A stretch of DNA of 64,000 nt from Cupriavidus taiwanensis LMG 19424 (GCF_000069785.1 NC_010528.1:2480001-2544000); one strand, 5' to 3'; positions 35,593 through 44,592 are shown, counted from the stretch's first letter. Notes: generated by a model not told the origin, from the letters alone. Numbers and translations: made by a program.

Positions 35593-36770
35593 TGCGCCCA
35601 CTGGTATCGGTCATCATTCCCACCCACGGCCGCCCCGAGTGCGCGGTATCGACCATCCGCGCCGTCCTTGCGGCGTCAAACGAGTTGGAGGTGGTGGTCA
35701 GCGACACCAGCGACGAAGACCGGATCACGCCGGCGTTCGCCGGGCTGGACATTGCTCGGCTCAAACTGCTGCGGCCCGGCGAACCGCTTAGCGTCGTCGA
35801 TAACTTCAACTTCGCCCTGAGCCATGCCCGCGGCGAATACCTCGCCTTTATCGGGGATGATGATCTGATATCGCCGCAAATTGCAGAGATCGCCCACTGG
35901 GGCGTTGCGAATGAGGTCGATGCCTTCAGCTTCAGCTTTCCGATGCTGTATTACTGGCCGACCTTTGCCAGTACCACTCGCTGGAAGGCGGAAGGCAGCA
36001 CGCTGGTGGTCAGCGATTTCGACGGGCGTCTCACGCCGTTCGACGCCAAGGCCGAGCTTGCTGCCGCATTGCGTAATATGGGTTCTGGCGTACTGGGCAT
36101 GCCCCGCGCCTACGCGGGCATGATCTCGCGCCGGCTGGTGGAGCGCATCCAGGCCGCACACGGACCATTGTTCGGTGGCGTCAGCCCCGACATCTACAGT
36201 GCTGCGCTGATCTCGATGGAAAGCCAGAAGAGCTATCGCGTCGACTTCCCGATTGTGGTTCCGGGCGCTTGCGCTGGCAGCACATCGGGCAAGAGTGCGC
36301 GCGGTAGACACGTGGGCGGCCTCCGCGACAATGCGCATATTGGTGCGTTCAAGAATCTCGTATGGGACGACCGAGTGCCCGAGTATTACAGCGTCCCGAC
36401 CGTCTGGGGGTATTCGCTGCTGAAAGGCGTCGAGGACAAGCCGCAATGGCTGCGCAAGGCGGATTTCTCAATGCTGTACCTGCGGTGCCTGATAAGCGAT
36501 CCGCAGTACAAGGACATGGTGATTGGCTGCCTGAAGCAGCATGCGCGTGAGAACGGCTATATGGCTACCGCAATTGAGTTTGCAGGCGCCACGGCGCGCG
36601 AGGCCCGCCGCATCGGCCGCACACTGGTGCAACGACAGCTGAACCGTTTCAAGCGCGACAATACCGTTGTACTGCACGGCGTACTGGACACCGAGCAGGC
36701 TTTCCAGGTTGCGTCCCAGTACATTCGCAAATTTGGCAAGAAGCTCGAATTGACGAAGAGCGGTTCATGA
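35592..36770 (+). CDS. glycosyltransferase family 2 protein
   Basis: A 392-residue inverting GT-A enzyme. VSVIIPTHGRPECAVSTIRA is the nucleotide-binding start, and EYLAFIGDDDLISPQIAEIA carries the DXD metal motif (near residues 82-84). A long C-terminal extension of about 200 residues has no membrane helix and no domain I recognise. It is translationally coupled to the dehydratase gene. It probably adds one sugar of the O-antigen repeat on the cytoplasmic face. Donor unknown. Confidence 0.85.
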   Translation: MRPLVSVIIPTHGRPECAVSTIRAVLAASNELEVVVSDTSDEDRITPAFAGLDIARLKLLRPGEPLSVVDNFNFALSHARGEYLAFIGDDDLISPQIAEIAHWGVANEVDAFSFSFPMLYYWPTFASTTRWKAEGSTLVVSDFDGRLTPFDAKAELAAALRNMGSGVLGMPRAYAGMISRRLVERIQAAHGPLFGGVSPDIYSAALISMESQKSYRVDFPIVVPGACAGSTSGKSARGRHVGGLRDNAHIGAFKNLVWDDRVPEYYSVPTVWGYSLLKGVEDKPQWLRKADFSMLYLRCLISDPQYKDMVIGCLKQHARENGYMATAIEFAGATAREARRIGRTLVQRQLNRFKRDNTVVLHGVLDTEQAFQVASQYIRKFGKKLELTKSGS

Positions 36771-36833
36771 AGCGCCTTTGCCGGAATTCAACACTCTGCC
36801 CAAGCGTTTGCCGCATTCGGGCCATGCCACCTC

Positions 36834-37898
36834 ATGTTTCTGACTGACATCGTCCTGCTGGCGAGCGCGCTAGGGCTATCTTCGGGCATCGGCGTGCGCC
36901 TGCTCAAGGTACGCCAGCCTTCGCCGCACGTGGTAGGTGGCGTGACGGCTGCCGCCTTCATCATCGTCATGATGTGCTTTCGCAGTCTTCAGTTTGGCGT
37001 GGATACGGCGGCCTATGCCAACATCTTCTCCGATTTCTGCAAGGGTGGGCTGATTACCGACCGGGAGTCAAGCTTCCAGATTGCAACGGAAGTTCTCAAC
37101 TTCACCATGCTGGGCAGTTGCGATACGCAGCTCCTGCCAGCGGTGTGGGTTCTCCTGATCGTGTTGCCCGCACTGTTTTTCCGGGCACCGTGGCAAGTCC
37201 GCCTGTGCTACATCTCGGCACTGCTGCTGTCGCTGGTCGGCATCGAGCTGTCCACCAACGCCTTGCGCCAAGGACTCTCCACGGGATGGCTCGTGTTTGC
37301 GGTCTCCCTGGCGCCGATAACGTCGCTGCTCACCGTGCTTTTCAGCGCAGTTGCAATGGCGTTCCATCCTAGCGCGGGCCTGGTGCTGCTTGGCTACCTC
37401 CTCGCGCGCCAACGCTGGAAGATCTTTCTGCCTTTGGTCGTAGGCCTGCTGGTCTTGACCGTTCACTCGCTGAACGCTTCGATTGAGCTTCCCCTGGTAT
37501 CCCGGTTTCTTTATGAAATCAGGAAGTATCTGGCACACGAGGACAGCGAGCTCTGGATCCGCATCCTGTCGTTTGCATGCGTGGTAGCGGCATTGCTCGC
37601 ACCTCAACTTTCAAGGTTCCCTGAAGTGTCCATACCGGCGGTGATGGCCGACCGCTACTACGCTGTGGCGTTGCGAATGGCCATCGTCTGCCTGCCATTC
37701 TTGGCTCTGCCCTACTTCGGATACCGCTTTATCTACGGCATGTACCCCATCATCCTGTTCCTCACGCTCAGCCCCACGCTTGGGAACCATGTCGATACCA
37801 GAAGGCAGTTTCTTCTTCTCTGCGCAATGAACGTCACCATTCTGCTTGTCTGGGCCGCTGGGTCGACATACATGCGCGACCTCCCCTTCATCGGCTGA
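36834..37898 (+). CDS. Wzy/EpsG-like O-antigen polymerase
   Basis: A 354-residue polytopic membrane protein with about ten hydrophobic segments. CFRSLQFGVDTAAYANIFSD near residue 45 matches the EpsG/Wzy-family signature (R.G.D...Y), and IELSTNALRQGLSTGWLVFA is the typical second motif with a conserved N-A-L-R-Q-G. It probably joins flipped repeat units in the periplasm. It is the only clear polymerase in the locus, while the protein at 17681 is better read as the ligase. The next gene starts in its stop codon. Confidence 0.82.
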   Translation: MFLTDIVLLASALGLSSGIGVRLLKVRQPSPHVVGGVTAAAFIIVMMCFRSLQFGVDTAAYANIFSDFCKGGLITDRESSFQIATEVLNFTMLGSCDTQLLPAVWVLLIVLPALFFRAPWQVRLCYISALLLSLVGIELSTNALRQGLSTGWLVFAVSLAPITSLLTVLFSAVAMAFHPSAGLVLLGYLLARQRWKIFLPLVVGLLVLTVHSLNASIELPLVSRFLYEIRKYLAHEDSELWIRILSFACVVAALLAPQLSRFPEVSIPAVMADRYYAVALRMAIVCLPFLALPYFGYRFIYGMYPIILFLTLSPTLGNHVDTRRQFLLLCAMNVTILLVWAAGSTYMRDLPFIG

Positions 37899-38713
37899 TG
37901 ATCATGCAATCGATTCCTTCCGCACGACCGAGCGGCCTATCGGTTGTGATTCCCACCCTCAATCGGCTTGATATGGTCTTGCGGGCGTGCCAGTCGGTAC
38001 GCTCGGAGCAACTCGACCGCGTTGAGATCGTTGTCGTGGACGACGGCTCCGTCGATGACCTGCGTCAGCGGCTTCCGGCCAGCAACGAGTACGGCGTGCC
38101 GATCCGTTGCTACCGTTTTCCAAGAAATCGTGGGCCGCAGGCCGCGCGAAACCTTGGTATCAGGCGCGCACGCTTCAGCCATATTGCGTTTCTGGATTCC
38201 GACGACGCCTTCACGGCTGAAAAAATCGACCTCGTTCTCCAGCAACTCGATAGTGGCCCCGTCGACCTGTTATTCCACGGTGTCCAGGGCATGCCCAAGT
38301 ATGGTAAGCTGGCCCGCCTCTGGACGGGGACGCTAAGCCGCTGGCTGCCATTTGACTGGTGGATCGCCCTCCTGAATCCGGTGGTCACGCCGGCGCTTGT
38401 GATCCGGCGTGAGCGGCGACTCGGCGTCGTCAGCCTGCGGCACTGCGAGGACTGGTGTTTCCTGCTGCGCTACGTGCAGTCCGACACGCGAATCCGTTTT
38501 CTGCCCGAGGAACTGTCTATCGTCTATCGCGCTGTCGGCACCACTGGCGGCTTGTCCGGTGCGATATGGAAAATGCGCAAGGGTGAATTCGCGGCGCGCC
38601 GAGTACTCCTGAGATCTCCCTGGCCTTCTGGCCTTCCACGCTATTGCCTTGGCGGCATGGCGGGGCTCCTTCGAATCATGAGCGACGTCCTGCGCGGACG
38701 ATATTTTCGTTAA
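37898..38713 (+). CDS. glycosyltransferase family 2 protein
   Basis: A 271-residue GT-A enzyme. LSVVIPTLNRLDMVLRACQS and VEIVVVDDGSVDDLRQRLPA are the two first motifs, and NRGPQAARNLGIRRA followed by IAFLDSDDAF gives the DXD-type metal site. GLRHCED-like SLRHCEDWCFLLRYVQ is the acceptor-side catalytic Asp motif ED. It starts within the polymerase stop (TGATG). Cytoplasmic, donor unknown. Confidence 0.87.
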   Translation: MIMQSIPSARPSGLSVVIPTLNRLDMVLRACQSVRSEQLDRVEIVVVDDGSVDDLRQRLPASNEYGVPIRCYRFPRNRGPQAARNLGIRRARFSHIAFLDSDDAFTAEKIDLVLQQLDSGPVDLLFHGVQGMPKYGKLARLWTGTLSRWLPFDWWIALLNPVVTPALVIRRERRLGVVSLRHCEDWCFLLRYVQSDTRIRFLPEELSIVYRAVGTTGGLSGAIWKMRKGEFAARRVLLRSPWPSGLPRYCLGGMAGLLRIMSDVLRGRYFR

Positions 38714-38722
38714 GTCGGGACT

Positions 38723-39844
38723 ATGGCAAGAGTTTATTTAATTGGTGTACGGGGCATTCCGAATCGCTACGGCGGCTTCGAGAGGCTGGTGGAAGTCCTC
38801 GCCCCTCACCTCGCAAACCAGGGTCACGACGTGACCGTATTCTGCAATGACGATCCTACGGTCAACGAAAACGGGGCCGCAGAAGACCGGTGGATGGGCG
38901 TCAGGCGCCGGTTCATTTCCGTGCGCAGCAGTGGCCCGCTGGGGACCATTGAATATGATTGGCGATCGTTCAAGGAAGTTCCGCCGGGGGCCGTCGCATT
39001 GATCTTTGGGTATGGCACGGGGATATTCCAGCGTTACCTCAGGCAACGCGGCATTCCGCATGCGGTCAATATGGACGGCATCGAATGGCGGCGCGAGAAA
39101 TGGGGCCGCATCGCCCGCATCTGGCTCCGCATGAACGAGCGTTCGGCGGCCCGCCAGGCCGAAATCCTGATTGCCGATCACCCTGAAATCCAGCGCTACC
39201 TGCAGAATGAGCTCGGCAAGCCATCCACCATGATTGCCTATGGCGTAGATGACGACGCGCTGGAGCCCGGGGACCGTAGCAGCCTGTCTCACCCGCTGCT
39301 GGACCAGTACCCTGACCAGAGTTTTTCCCTGGTGGTGGCACGACCTGAACCTGAAAACCAGATCCACGTTACGCTCGAGGCGTTCGAGCGAAGCGCGAAG
39401 AAGCGCCCCATGGTTGTGCTCGGCAATTTCGAGATCAACGATTATGGGCGGCAGCTTCGCGCAAAGCATTCCAACGTCCATTTTGCTGGCGGTGTCTACA
39501 ACGCTCCCGTACTGAACGAGTTGCGTCGTCGCAGCAGCCTCTATATCCACGGCCATTCAGTCGGCGGCACAAATCCGTCGCTTATCGAGGCAATGGCCGC
39601 CGGCGCGCTGCTTGCAGCTCACGACAACCCCTTCAATCGCTGGGTCATGGGCGGCCACGCCTCCGGGCTGTTCTTCAAGGGCGCCGAGGACCTGGCCATG
39701 CACCTGGACAATCCGCCGCCGCCAGCGCTTCGCGAATCCATGATCGCCGCGGCCCGCCAGCGCTGCGTCGAGCAGTTCCTTTGGAGTCGGATCCTTGACG
39801 AGTACGACAGCGTTATCGCGCGCTTGCTACAGGCAAGCCGCTGA
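38723..39844 (+). CDS. DUF1972-domain glycosyltransferase
   Basis: A 373-residue GT-B protein. ARVYLIGVRGIPNRYGGFER is the DUF1972 signature at the N-terminus, found in rhamnosyltransferase-like enzymes of O-antigen and EPS clusters. GIEWRREKWGRIARIWLRMN and the donor-domain segment VGGTNPSLIEAMAAGALLAA follow. The rfb genes nearby make dTDP-L-rhamnose, so rhamnosyl transfer is plausible but is inference. It starts nine bases after the previous gene. Confidence 0.87.
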   Translation: MARVYLIGVRGIPNRYGGFERLVEVLAPHLANQGHDVTVFCNDDPTVNENGAAEDRWMGVRRRFISVRSSGPLGTIEYDWRSFKEVPPGAVALIFGYGTGIFQRYLRQRGIPHAVNMDGIEWRREKWGRIARIWLRMNERSAARQAEILIADHPEIQRYLQNELGKPSTMIAYGVDDDALEPGDRSSLSHPLLDQYPDQSFSLVVARPEPENQIHVTLEAFERSAKKRPMVVLGNFEINDYGRQLRAKHSNVHFAGGVYNAPVLNELRRRSSLYIHGHSVGGTNPSLIEAMAAGALLAAHDNPFNRWVMGGHASGLFFKGAEDLAMHLDNPPPPALRESMIAAARQRCVEQFLWSRILDEYDSVIARLLQASR

Positions 39845-40414
39845 CAACTGAGCGCCCCCAATCTGACCCTGACATGACAAAGAGCCATCCTCCGAGGATC
39901 GCAGTCGTCATTCCTGCGTACAAGGTACGAAGCCAGATCATGGATGTCATCGAGAGTATCGACAGCCTGGTCAGCAACATCTATGTTGTCGACGACTGCT
40001 GCCCAGACGGGTCCGGCGCATTGGTGACCAGCGAATGCACCGACCCGAGGGTGCGGGTCATCCGCTTGCCCGAGAATCTCGGCGTTGGCGGCGCCGTCAT
40101 GGCCGGATACCGGGCGGCCATCCAGGATGGCATGGATGTCGCCGTCAAGATCGATGGCGACGGTCAGATGGACCCTCATGATATCGCCAACTTCGTCGAG
40201 CCGATCCTGGCCGGTGAAGCTGACTACACCAAAGGCAATCGTTTCTTCAATCTCGACAGCCTTGAGCAGATGCCACGAGTGCGACTGCTTGGCAACGCCG
40301 CGCTGTCGTTCATGAGCAAACTTTCGTCGGGCTACTGGGACCTGTTCGACCCTACAAACGGATACACGGCCATTCATTGCGAGGTAGCCCGCCACCTGCC
40401 GATGGAAAAAATTA

Positions 40415-41717
40415 GGTTCATCGAGGAATTCCGGGGAAGGCTGCGCGGATTTTGAGGAAGAAGTATTCCTCGTCGCGATAGCCGTACGCGCGGCGCTTGA
40501 TGACCTTGATGGTGTTGTTGATGCCTTCGACCACGCTGGTGTTCAATGGGTGGCGGCAGCGGGCCAAGATGCCATGCCAGTAGCCTTGCAGGCGCTTCGC
40601 AAACAACTCCAGGGCAGGTATTCGGCTCTGCCGAGCCTGCTCGCACCATTGCTCCCAAGCTTTTTGCGCCCACGCCGGGCGGCGGTAGAACCATAGCCGC
40701 TTTAGCTCGTCGCGCAACAGATAGACTGTCAGCAATGGCCGGTTCGCCTCCAGGACCTCATCCAGATGAACCGCCTGGGGGACGCTCAAGTTCTCCCGAT
40801 TCCGCAGCAGTAGCCAGCGTGTGGACTTGAGCACCCGTCTGGCCGGCCGATCGTGCCGCAGCTGATTGGCCTGATCCACCCGTACTCGGTCGATGACCTC
40901 ACGCCCGTACTTAGCTACCACGTGGAACAGGTCGAAGACCACCTCTGCTTGCGGGCAATGCGCCCGGATCTCCAACTCATACGCGGTCGTCATGTCGATG
41001 GCGACGGCCTCGATGCGCTGCGCAACGCCGGCGGGGAGCTGCTCAAAGAAGGCTCGGGCGGTCTCGCGTGAGCGCCCCTGTCCGATCCAGAGCACCTGCC
41101 GCCCAATGGGGTCGACTACCACCGTGGCATATCGATGCCCCTTGTGTAGCGCGAACTCATCCATGGCCAGGTAGCGGATATTGGACCAGTCCGGCTCGGC
41201 CACTGCCTCACGCAAGCGAGCCTTATCGATCGATTTAACTGTGTGCCAGCCCAGATCGTAGAAGGCCGCCACCGCCTGCACCGTACAGTGGCGCAACAAG
41301 TGGCCGCAAGCCTGGGCCAAGCGGGCCGTCACGCGTTGGTAGCGCCCAAGCCATTCCAGCCGCTCCAGCCTCGGACCGCCGCAACGGTCGCACCAAACGC
41401 GCCGGCGCGGCACGTGCAGTACGACCCGATACTCGAACAGCGGAAGGTCCCGGACTCGCCTGACCACTGTCTCATGCACCTGATGGCAGCGCGCGCCACA
41501 CTCCTCGCAATGCATGACCTTGCTGACCGGCTTCAAGTACAACGACAGCGTACGGCTCTCTCCCTCCGGCCATTCCACGCGCTCCAGCCGGTAGCCCTTC
41601 CAGCAACCCAGTGCTTGCAGCGTCTTGCGATCCAGCACACATCCCCCTGATACCTGAAGAAACAGACATCAGCATACAAAATGTGCTCTTTCGGGCCACG
41701 GTTTTCTGCGAAGAACC
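40415..41717 (-). mobile_element. complete insertion sequence, ISL3 family, 1303 bp
   Basis: The ends are imperfect inverted repeats: left GGTTCATCGAGGAATTCCGG and, read from the other strand, right GGTTCTTCGCAGAAAACCGT, 14 of 20 identical and two more matches beyond. The direct repeat AAAAATTA at 40407-40414 and 41718-41725 flanks it, giving the 8-bp A/T-rich target duplication expected of ISL3. It contains one transposase gene on the minus strand. Perfect duplication and an intact transposase suggest a recent, possibly active insertion. Confidence 0.95.
40418..41638 (-). CDS. ISL3 family transposase
   Basis: A 406-residue DDE transposase. An N-terminal zinc-ribbon-like region has Cys pairs CEEC (44-47) and CDRC (83-86). 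A helix-turn-helix follows (VQAVAAFYDLGWHTVKSIDK). The catalytic core has Asp160 in YLAMDEFALHKGHRYATVVV, Asp215 in AVAIDMTTAYELEI and the Glu of SVVEGINNTIK near the C-terminus. The stop codon lies three bases from the left end of the element, so the terminal inverted repeat also encodes the last residues. The gene is intact. Confidence 0.95.
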   Translation of the reverse strand: MLDRKTLQALGCWKGYRLERVEWPEGESRTLSLYLKPVSKVMHCEECGARCHQVHETVVRRVRDLPLFEYRVVLHVPRRRVWCDRCGGPRLERLEWLGRYQRVTARLAQACGHLLRHCTVQAVAAFYDLGWHTVKSIDKARLREAVAEPDWSNIRYLAMDEFALHKGHRYATVVVDPIGRQVLWIGQGRSRETARAFFEQLPAGVAQRIEAVAIDMTTAYELEIRAHCPQAEVVFDLFHVVAKYGREVIDRVRVDQANQLRHDRPARRVLKSTRWLLLRNRENLSVPQAVHLDEVLEANRPLLTVYLLRDELKRLWFYRRPAWAQKAWEQWCEQARQSRIPALELFAKRLQGYWHGILARCRHPLNTSVVEGINNTIKVIKRRAYGYRDEEYFFLKIRAAFPGIPR

Positions 41718-42187
41718 AAAAATTAGCCAACGCTATTTCTTCGAGTCGGACATGCTGTTCCGCTTGAGCACGCTGCGGGCCGTCGTGGTTGACATCCCTA
41801 TGAATGCGAAGTATGGCGACGAAGTCAGCAACCTTAAAATCGGCAAGGTTGTGGGCGAATTCCTAATGAAGCACGTGCGCAACTTCATCAAGCGGGTGTT
41901 CTACAACTATTACCTGCGCGATTTGTCCATCGCCTCATTCGAATTGCCCCTTGGGCTGGCTATGCTGGTGTTTGGCTTCGCATTCGGCGCGATAGAGTGG
42001 GGACGGTCATTCCATGACCATACGCCGGCTTCCGCCGGGACAGTCATGCTCGCAGGCCTGCCGGTTATTCTGGGCCTGCAGTTTACGCTAGCATTTCTTT
42101 CCTACGATATAGGCTCGGTGCCCAGACGGCCACTTCATCGAAGCAAATTAAGGCACAGTGTATTAAGCGATGTTAAAAAGGGAGCAG

Positions 42188-42892
42188 ATGAAGGACGAGG
42201 ATAAAGCCTGGACCGATTGGCTCGACAATTTCCACAGCTTGTACGACAGCTCGAACTATTCAAGCGCCCTTCAATCGTGGATGATGCGCGCCAGCCACAA
42301 GCTGCTTGAACGACCATTTGGCGAGAACACCGAGTTCCGGCATGTGCTCGAGATTGGGGCGGGCACGGGCGAACACGTAAAGTTCGTGCGCCATGGATTC
42401 GAGAAGTACGTCCTTACGGATCAGAATCCGAAGACGCTGGCCGTTGCCCGGGAAAAACTCGGCTCCCTGCACAGTGGCAAGCTCGAAGTTGAAGTGCAAA
42501 CTGGCGCCAACATCAGCCATCCCGACAATTCGTTTGACAGGGTGATCGCGGCCCATGTGCTCGAGCACATCTATCCGCCGCACCTGGCAGTCAAGGAGTG
42601 GGTCCGCGTCATCAAGGACGGCGGAATTCTGTCCATCCTGATCCCAACTGATCCCGGCATGGCGTGGCGACTCGGAAGAACGTTGGGACCGCGCAGGAAT
42701 GCAGTGGCCCGGGGCTTGGCGTATGACTACATCATGGCGCGGGAGCACGTGAATTCTTGCGTCAACCTCGTTGCCATCCTCCGGCACTATTTTCCTGAGG
42801 GAAAAGGCGCCTGGTGGCCAATGGCCATCCCGTCGGTAGACGCCAATCTTTTTTTCGCATTCCACGCAAGAATCAACAAGAAGGCAGGCTAG
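42188..42892 (+). CDS. class I SAM-dependent methyltransferase
   Basis: About 234 residues. The SAM-binding motif I is HVLEIGAGTGEHVKFVRHGF, with later motifs NSFDRVIAAHVLEHIYPPHL and EWVRVIKDGGILSILIPTDP, typical of the UbiE/type-11 methyltransferase fold. I chose ATG 42188, preceded by GGGAG; ATG 42170 would add six residues. It overlaps the end of the interrupted glycosyltransferase gene, so the insertion element may be polar on it. Lying in a glycan module, it may methylate a sugar or a lipid-linked intermediate; the target is unknown. Confidence 0.85.
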   Translation: MKDEDKAWTDWLDNFHSLYDSSNYSSALQSWMMRASHKLLERPFGENTEFRHVLEIGAGTGEHVKFVRHGFEKYVLTDQNPKTLAVAREKLGSLHSGKLEVEVQTGANISHPDNSFDRVIAAHVLEHIYPPHLAVKEWVRVIKDGGILSILIPTDPGMAWRLGRTLGPRRNAVARGLAYDYIMAREHVNSCVNLVAILRHYFPEGKGAWWPMAIPSVDANLFFAFHARINKKAG

Positions 42893-42895
42893 ACG

Positions 42896-43237
42896 ATGGT
42901 GACCTATCTCGTGGCAATTCTTTGCGTCATTGGGTTGGCAGTCGGTCAGATTCTGTTCAAGATCAGCGCAAATGCCGCACACGCGGGCGGCAGTTTCCTG
43001 GCTGTCAAACCCCTCTCGGCACTCTTTGGTGCGATGTGTCTGTACGGCCTGACGTCGCTTGCCTGGGTATGGGTGCTGCAGCGCACCCAGCTTGGCAAGG
43101 TCTATCCACTGATGGCTCTCGCCTTTCTGCTGGTACCCGTTGGTAGCCACTTCATCTTTGGCGAACGCTTTCAGACCCAGTATGTATTTGGTGTTGTGTT
43201 CATCATGATCGGCGTCATCCTGACGTCCAACGCATGA
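42896..43237 (+). CDS. small four-helix SMR/EamA-like membrane protein, possible lipid-linked sugar flippase
   Basis: A 113-residue protein with four hydrophobic segments: TYLVAILCVIGLAVGQILFK, ALFGAMCLYGLTSLAWVWVL, KVYPLMALAFLLVPVGSHFI and YVFGVVFIMIGVILTS. The pattern and the segment GKVYPLMALAFLLVPVGSHF recall ArnE/ArnF, subunits that flip undecaprenyl-phosphate-aminoarabinose. Between a GtrB-like gene and a GT-C-like gene it would be the translocase of a three-part periplasmic modification system. A drug-export SMR role is the alternative, less likely here. It shares the four bases ATGA with the next gene. Confidence 0.78.
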   Translation: MVTYLVAILCVIGLAVGQILFKISANAAHAGGSFLAVKPLSALFGAMCLYGLTSLAWVWVLQRTQLGKVYPLMALAFLLVPVGSHFIFGERFQTQYVFGVVFIMIGVILTSNA

Positions 43238-44592
43238 TTACCCGCATGCGAGTCATGTTCCTCAATTCATCCCTGGCCATCAGAAAGACGAGCCCTTACT
43301 CGCTGGTAGCCGGCGCAGCGATCACTGTTTTGCTGGTACTGACCGTGTGGGCGTGCTTTGCGCCCGGATTCATGTCCTACGATTCCGTCACCCAGTACCG
43401 CAGCGCCCTCGCGCAAAGCTATGCAGACAGCCATCCGCCGATCATGTCGTATGTGTGGCACCTTTGTCTGGCGCTCATTCCGGGCCCGCAAAGTCTGCTG
43501 GTCCTTCACCTGGCATTGCTGGTTGCCGGCATACTCATCTGGCAATTGAATCTAGGCCGCTCCAGATGGTCACTGCTGGTTCCCGTCATATTCTTTCTTC
43601 CCTGGATTCTTAACTTTGCGGGTGTCTTGTGGAAGGACGTGGGCATGGCATTCTCACTCCTGATTGCCAGCGGCCTGCTGTTCAACAGGGAAAGGCGCCG
43701 CGGGCTCGCACTGCTGGGACTGCCTTTTCTGTTCTATGCGTTTGCCGTTCGCCACAATGCAATTCTGGCGACTGCCCCGCTGCTTTTTCTTGCCTCGATT
43801 TATCACTTGCGAAAATCCCGGGTCATTTCCGGAATCCTCATTGCAGTGGTCGGTTCCGCCGCATTTTGGGGCCTCTCATCTGTTGTGAGCTACGGATTCC
43901 TGAAAGCCGAGCGCAAACACTATGAAACCCTTCTGATGGGTGATGAAATCGCAAAGATTTCGGTCCAGACCGAACAGAATCTCCTGCCGTGGGTAAAGCA
44001 GTCAGATCTGGACGCCTGTACGCCTCTGCCTATTCTCTATGAGCGCGCGTTGTGCTTTATCGATCGCGGCTACGATCCCAGTGGCAGCCTGATGACCGGC
44101 CAATCCTACGAAGCGACTCACAGGCTTTGGAGGGAAACAGTGCTGGCACACCCATTGCTTTCCGTGAAGATGCGCTGGGAAGCCTTCCTGTACTTCCTGC
44201 GCTCACCGCAAATGGCTCCCGCCTATGTATGGCAGCCTCGGATCATGCAGAACGACTTGGGAATCGCACTGTTTCATCCAGAAATGGCGCAATCGCTGGA
44301 GGACTACGTGATGGTAAGCCAGGGCTGGATCGCCAGCGAACTGTTTAAGCCTTATAGTTGGCTGGCTCTTATCGTTGTGATGCTGGCAGCAGCAACGAGG
44401 ATGCGTCCATCGCCAGAAAAGATGCAGGTGGTGGCATTAAACCTCTCGGCACTCGGATACTTCGCAAGTCTGCTCGTTGCGGTGCCATCGGTGGATTTTC
44501 GATATGCCTACTGGTGCATCGTTGCCTGCAATCTGTCGATGCTCGTCATGGCGGCCGCCTGGCGCGGCGATGAGCCGCGATCCATCCAGTAA
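43234..44592 (+). CDS. polytopic membrane protein, GT-C-like glycosyltransferase
   Basis: A 452-residue inner-membrane protein with about ten or eleven helices and a periplasmic region of about 110 residues before the last ones. After the first helix, FAPGFMSYDSVTQYRSALAQ and SYADSHPPIMSYVW place acidic and His residues in a first periplasmic loop, the layout of GT-C enzymes that use polyprenyl-phosphate sugars. FLPWILNFAGVLWKDVGMAF is also typical. No characterised member comes to mind by sequence alone. Together with the GtrB-like and SMR-like genes it suggests sugar transfer onto a glycan in the periplasm. It converges with wzz; the 117-base gap shows no strong terminator. Confidence 0.68.
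   Translation: MITRMRVMFLNSSLAIRKTSPYSLVAGAAITVLLVLTVWACFAPGFMSYDSVTQYRSALAQSYADSHPPIMSYVWHLCLALIPGPQSLLVLHLALLVAGILIWQLNLGRSRWSLLVPVIFFLPWILNFAGVLWKDVGMAFSLLIASGLLFNRERRRGLALLGLPFLFYAFAVRHNAILATAPLLFLASIYHLRKSRVISGILIAVVGSAAFWGLSSVVSYGFLKAERKHYETLLMGDEIAKISVQTEQNLLPWVKQSDLDACTPLPILYERALCFIDRGYDPSGSLMTGQSYEATHRLWRETVLAHPLLSVKMRWEAFLYFLRSPQMAPAYVWQPRIMQNDLGIALFHPEMAQSLEDYVMVSQGWIASELFKPYSWLALIVVMLAAATRMRPSPEKMQVVALNLSALGYFASLLVAVPSVDFRYAYWCIVACNLSMLVMAAAWRGDEPRSIQ

Larger units (their letters stand above)
39874..42204 (+). pseudogene. GtrB/DPM1-like glycosyltransferase family 2 gene, interrupted by an ISL3-family element
   Basis: Removing bases 40415-41725 (the element plus one copy of the target duplication) restores one open frame of 339 residues. 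Residues 1-180 form the GT-A domain, with IAVVIPAYKVRSQIMDVIES, VVDDCCPDGS and KIDGDGQMDPHDIANFVEPI. The junction reads MEKI-SQRYFFESDMLFRL, the normal family motif. Two C-terminal membrane helices follow (LPLGLAMLVFGFAFGAIEWG; VMLAGLPVILGLQFTLAFLS), as in polyprenyl-phosphate glycosyltransferases such as GtrB. The insertion truncates the protein at residue 180 and removes the membrane anchors, so activity is probably lost. The rest of the gene is undamaged, which points to a recent event. Confidence 0.9.

Noticed and set aside
41611..42204. The 3' part of the interrupted glycosyltransferase as an independent small gene
   Set aside because: Its apparent start lies inside the insertion element; reconstruction shows it is the C-terminal third of the split gene.
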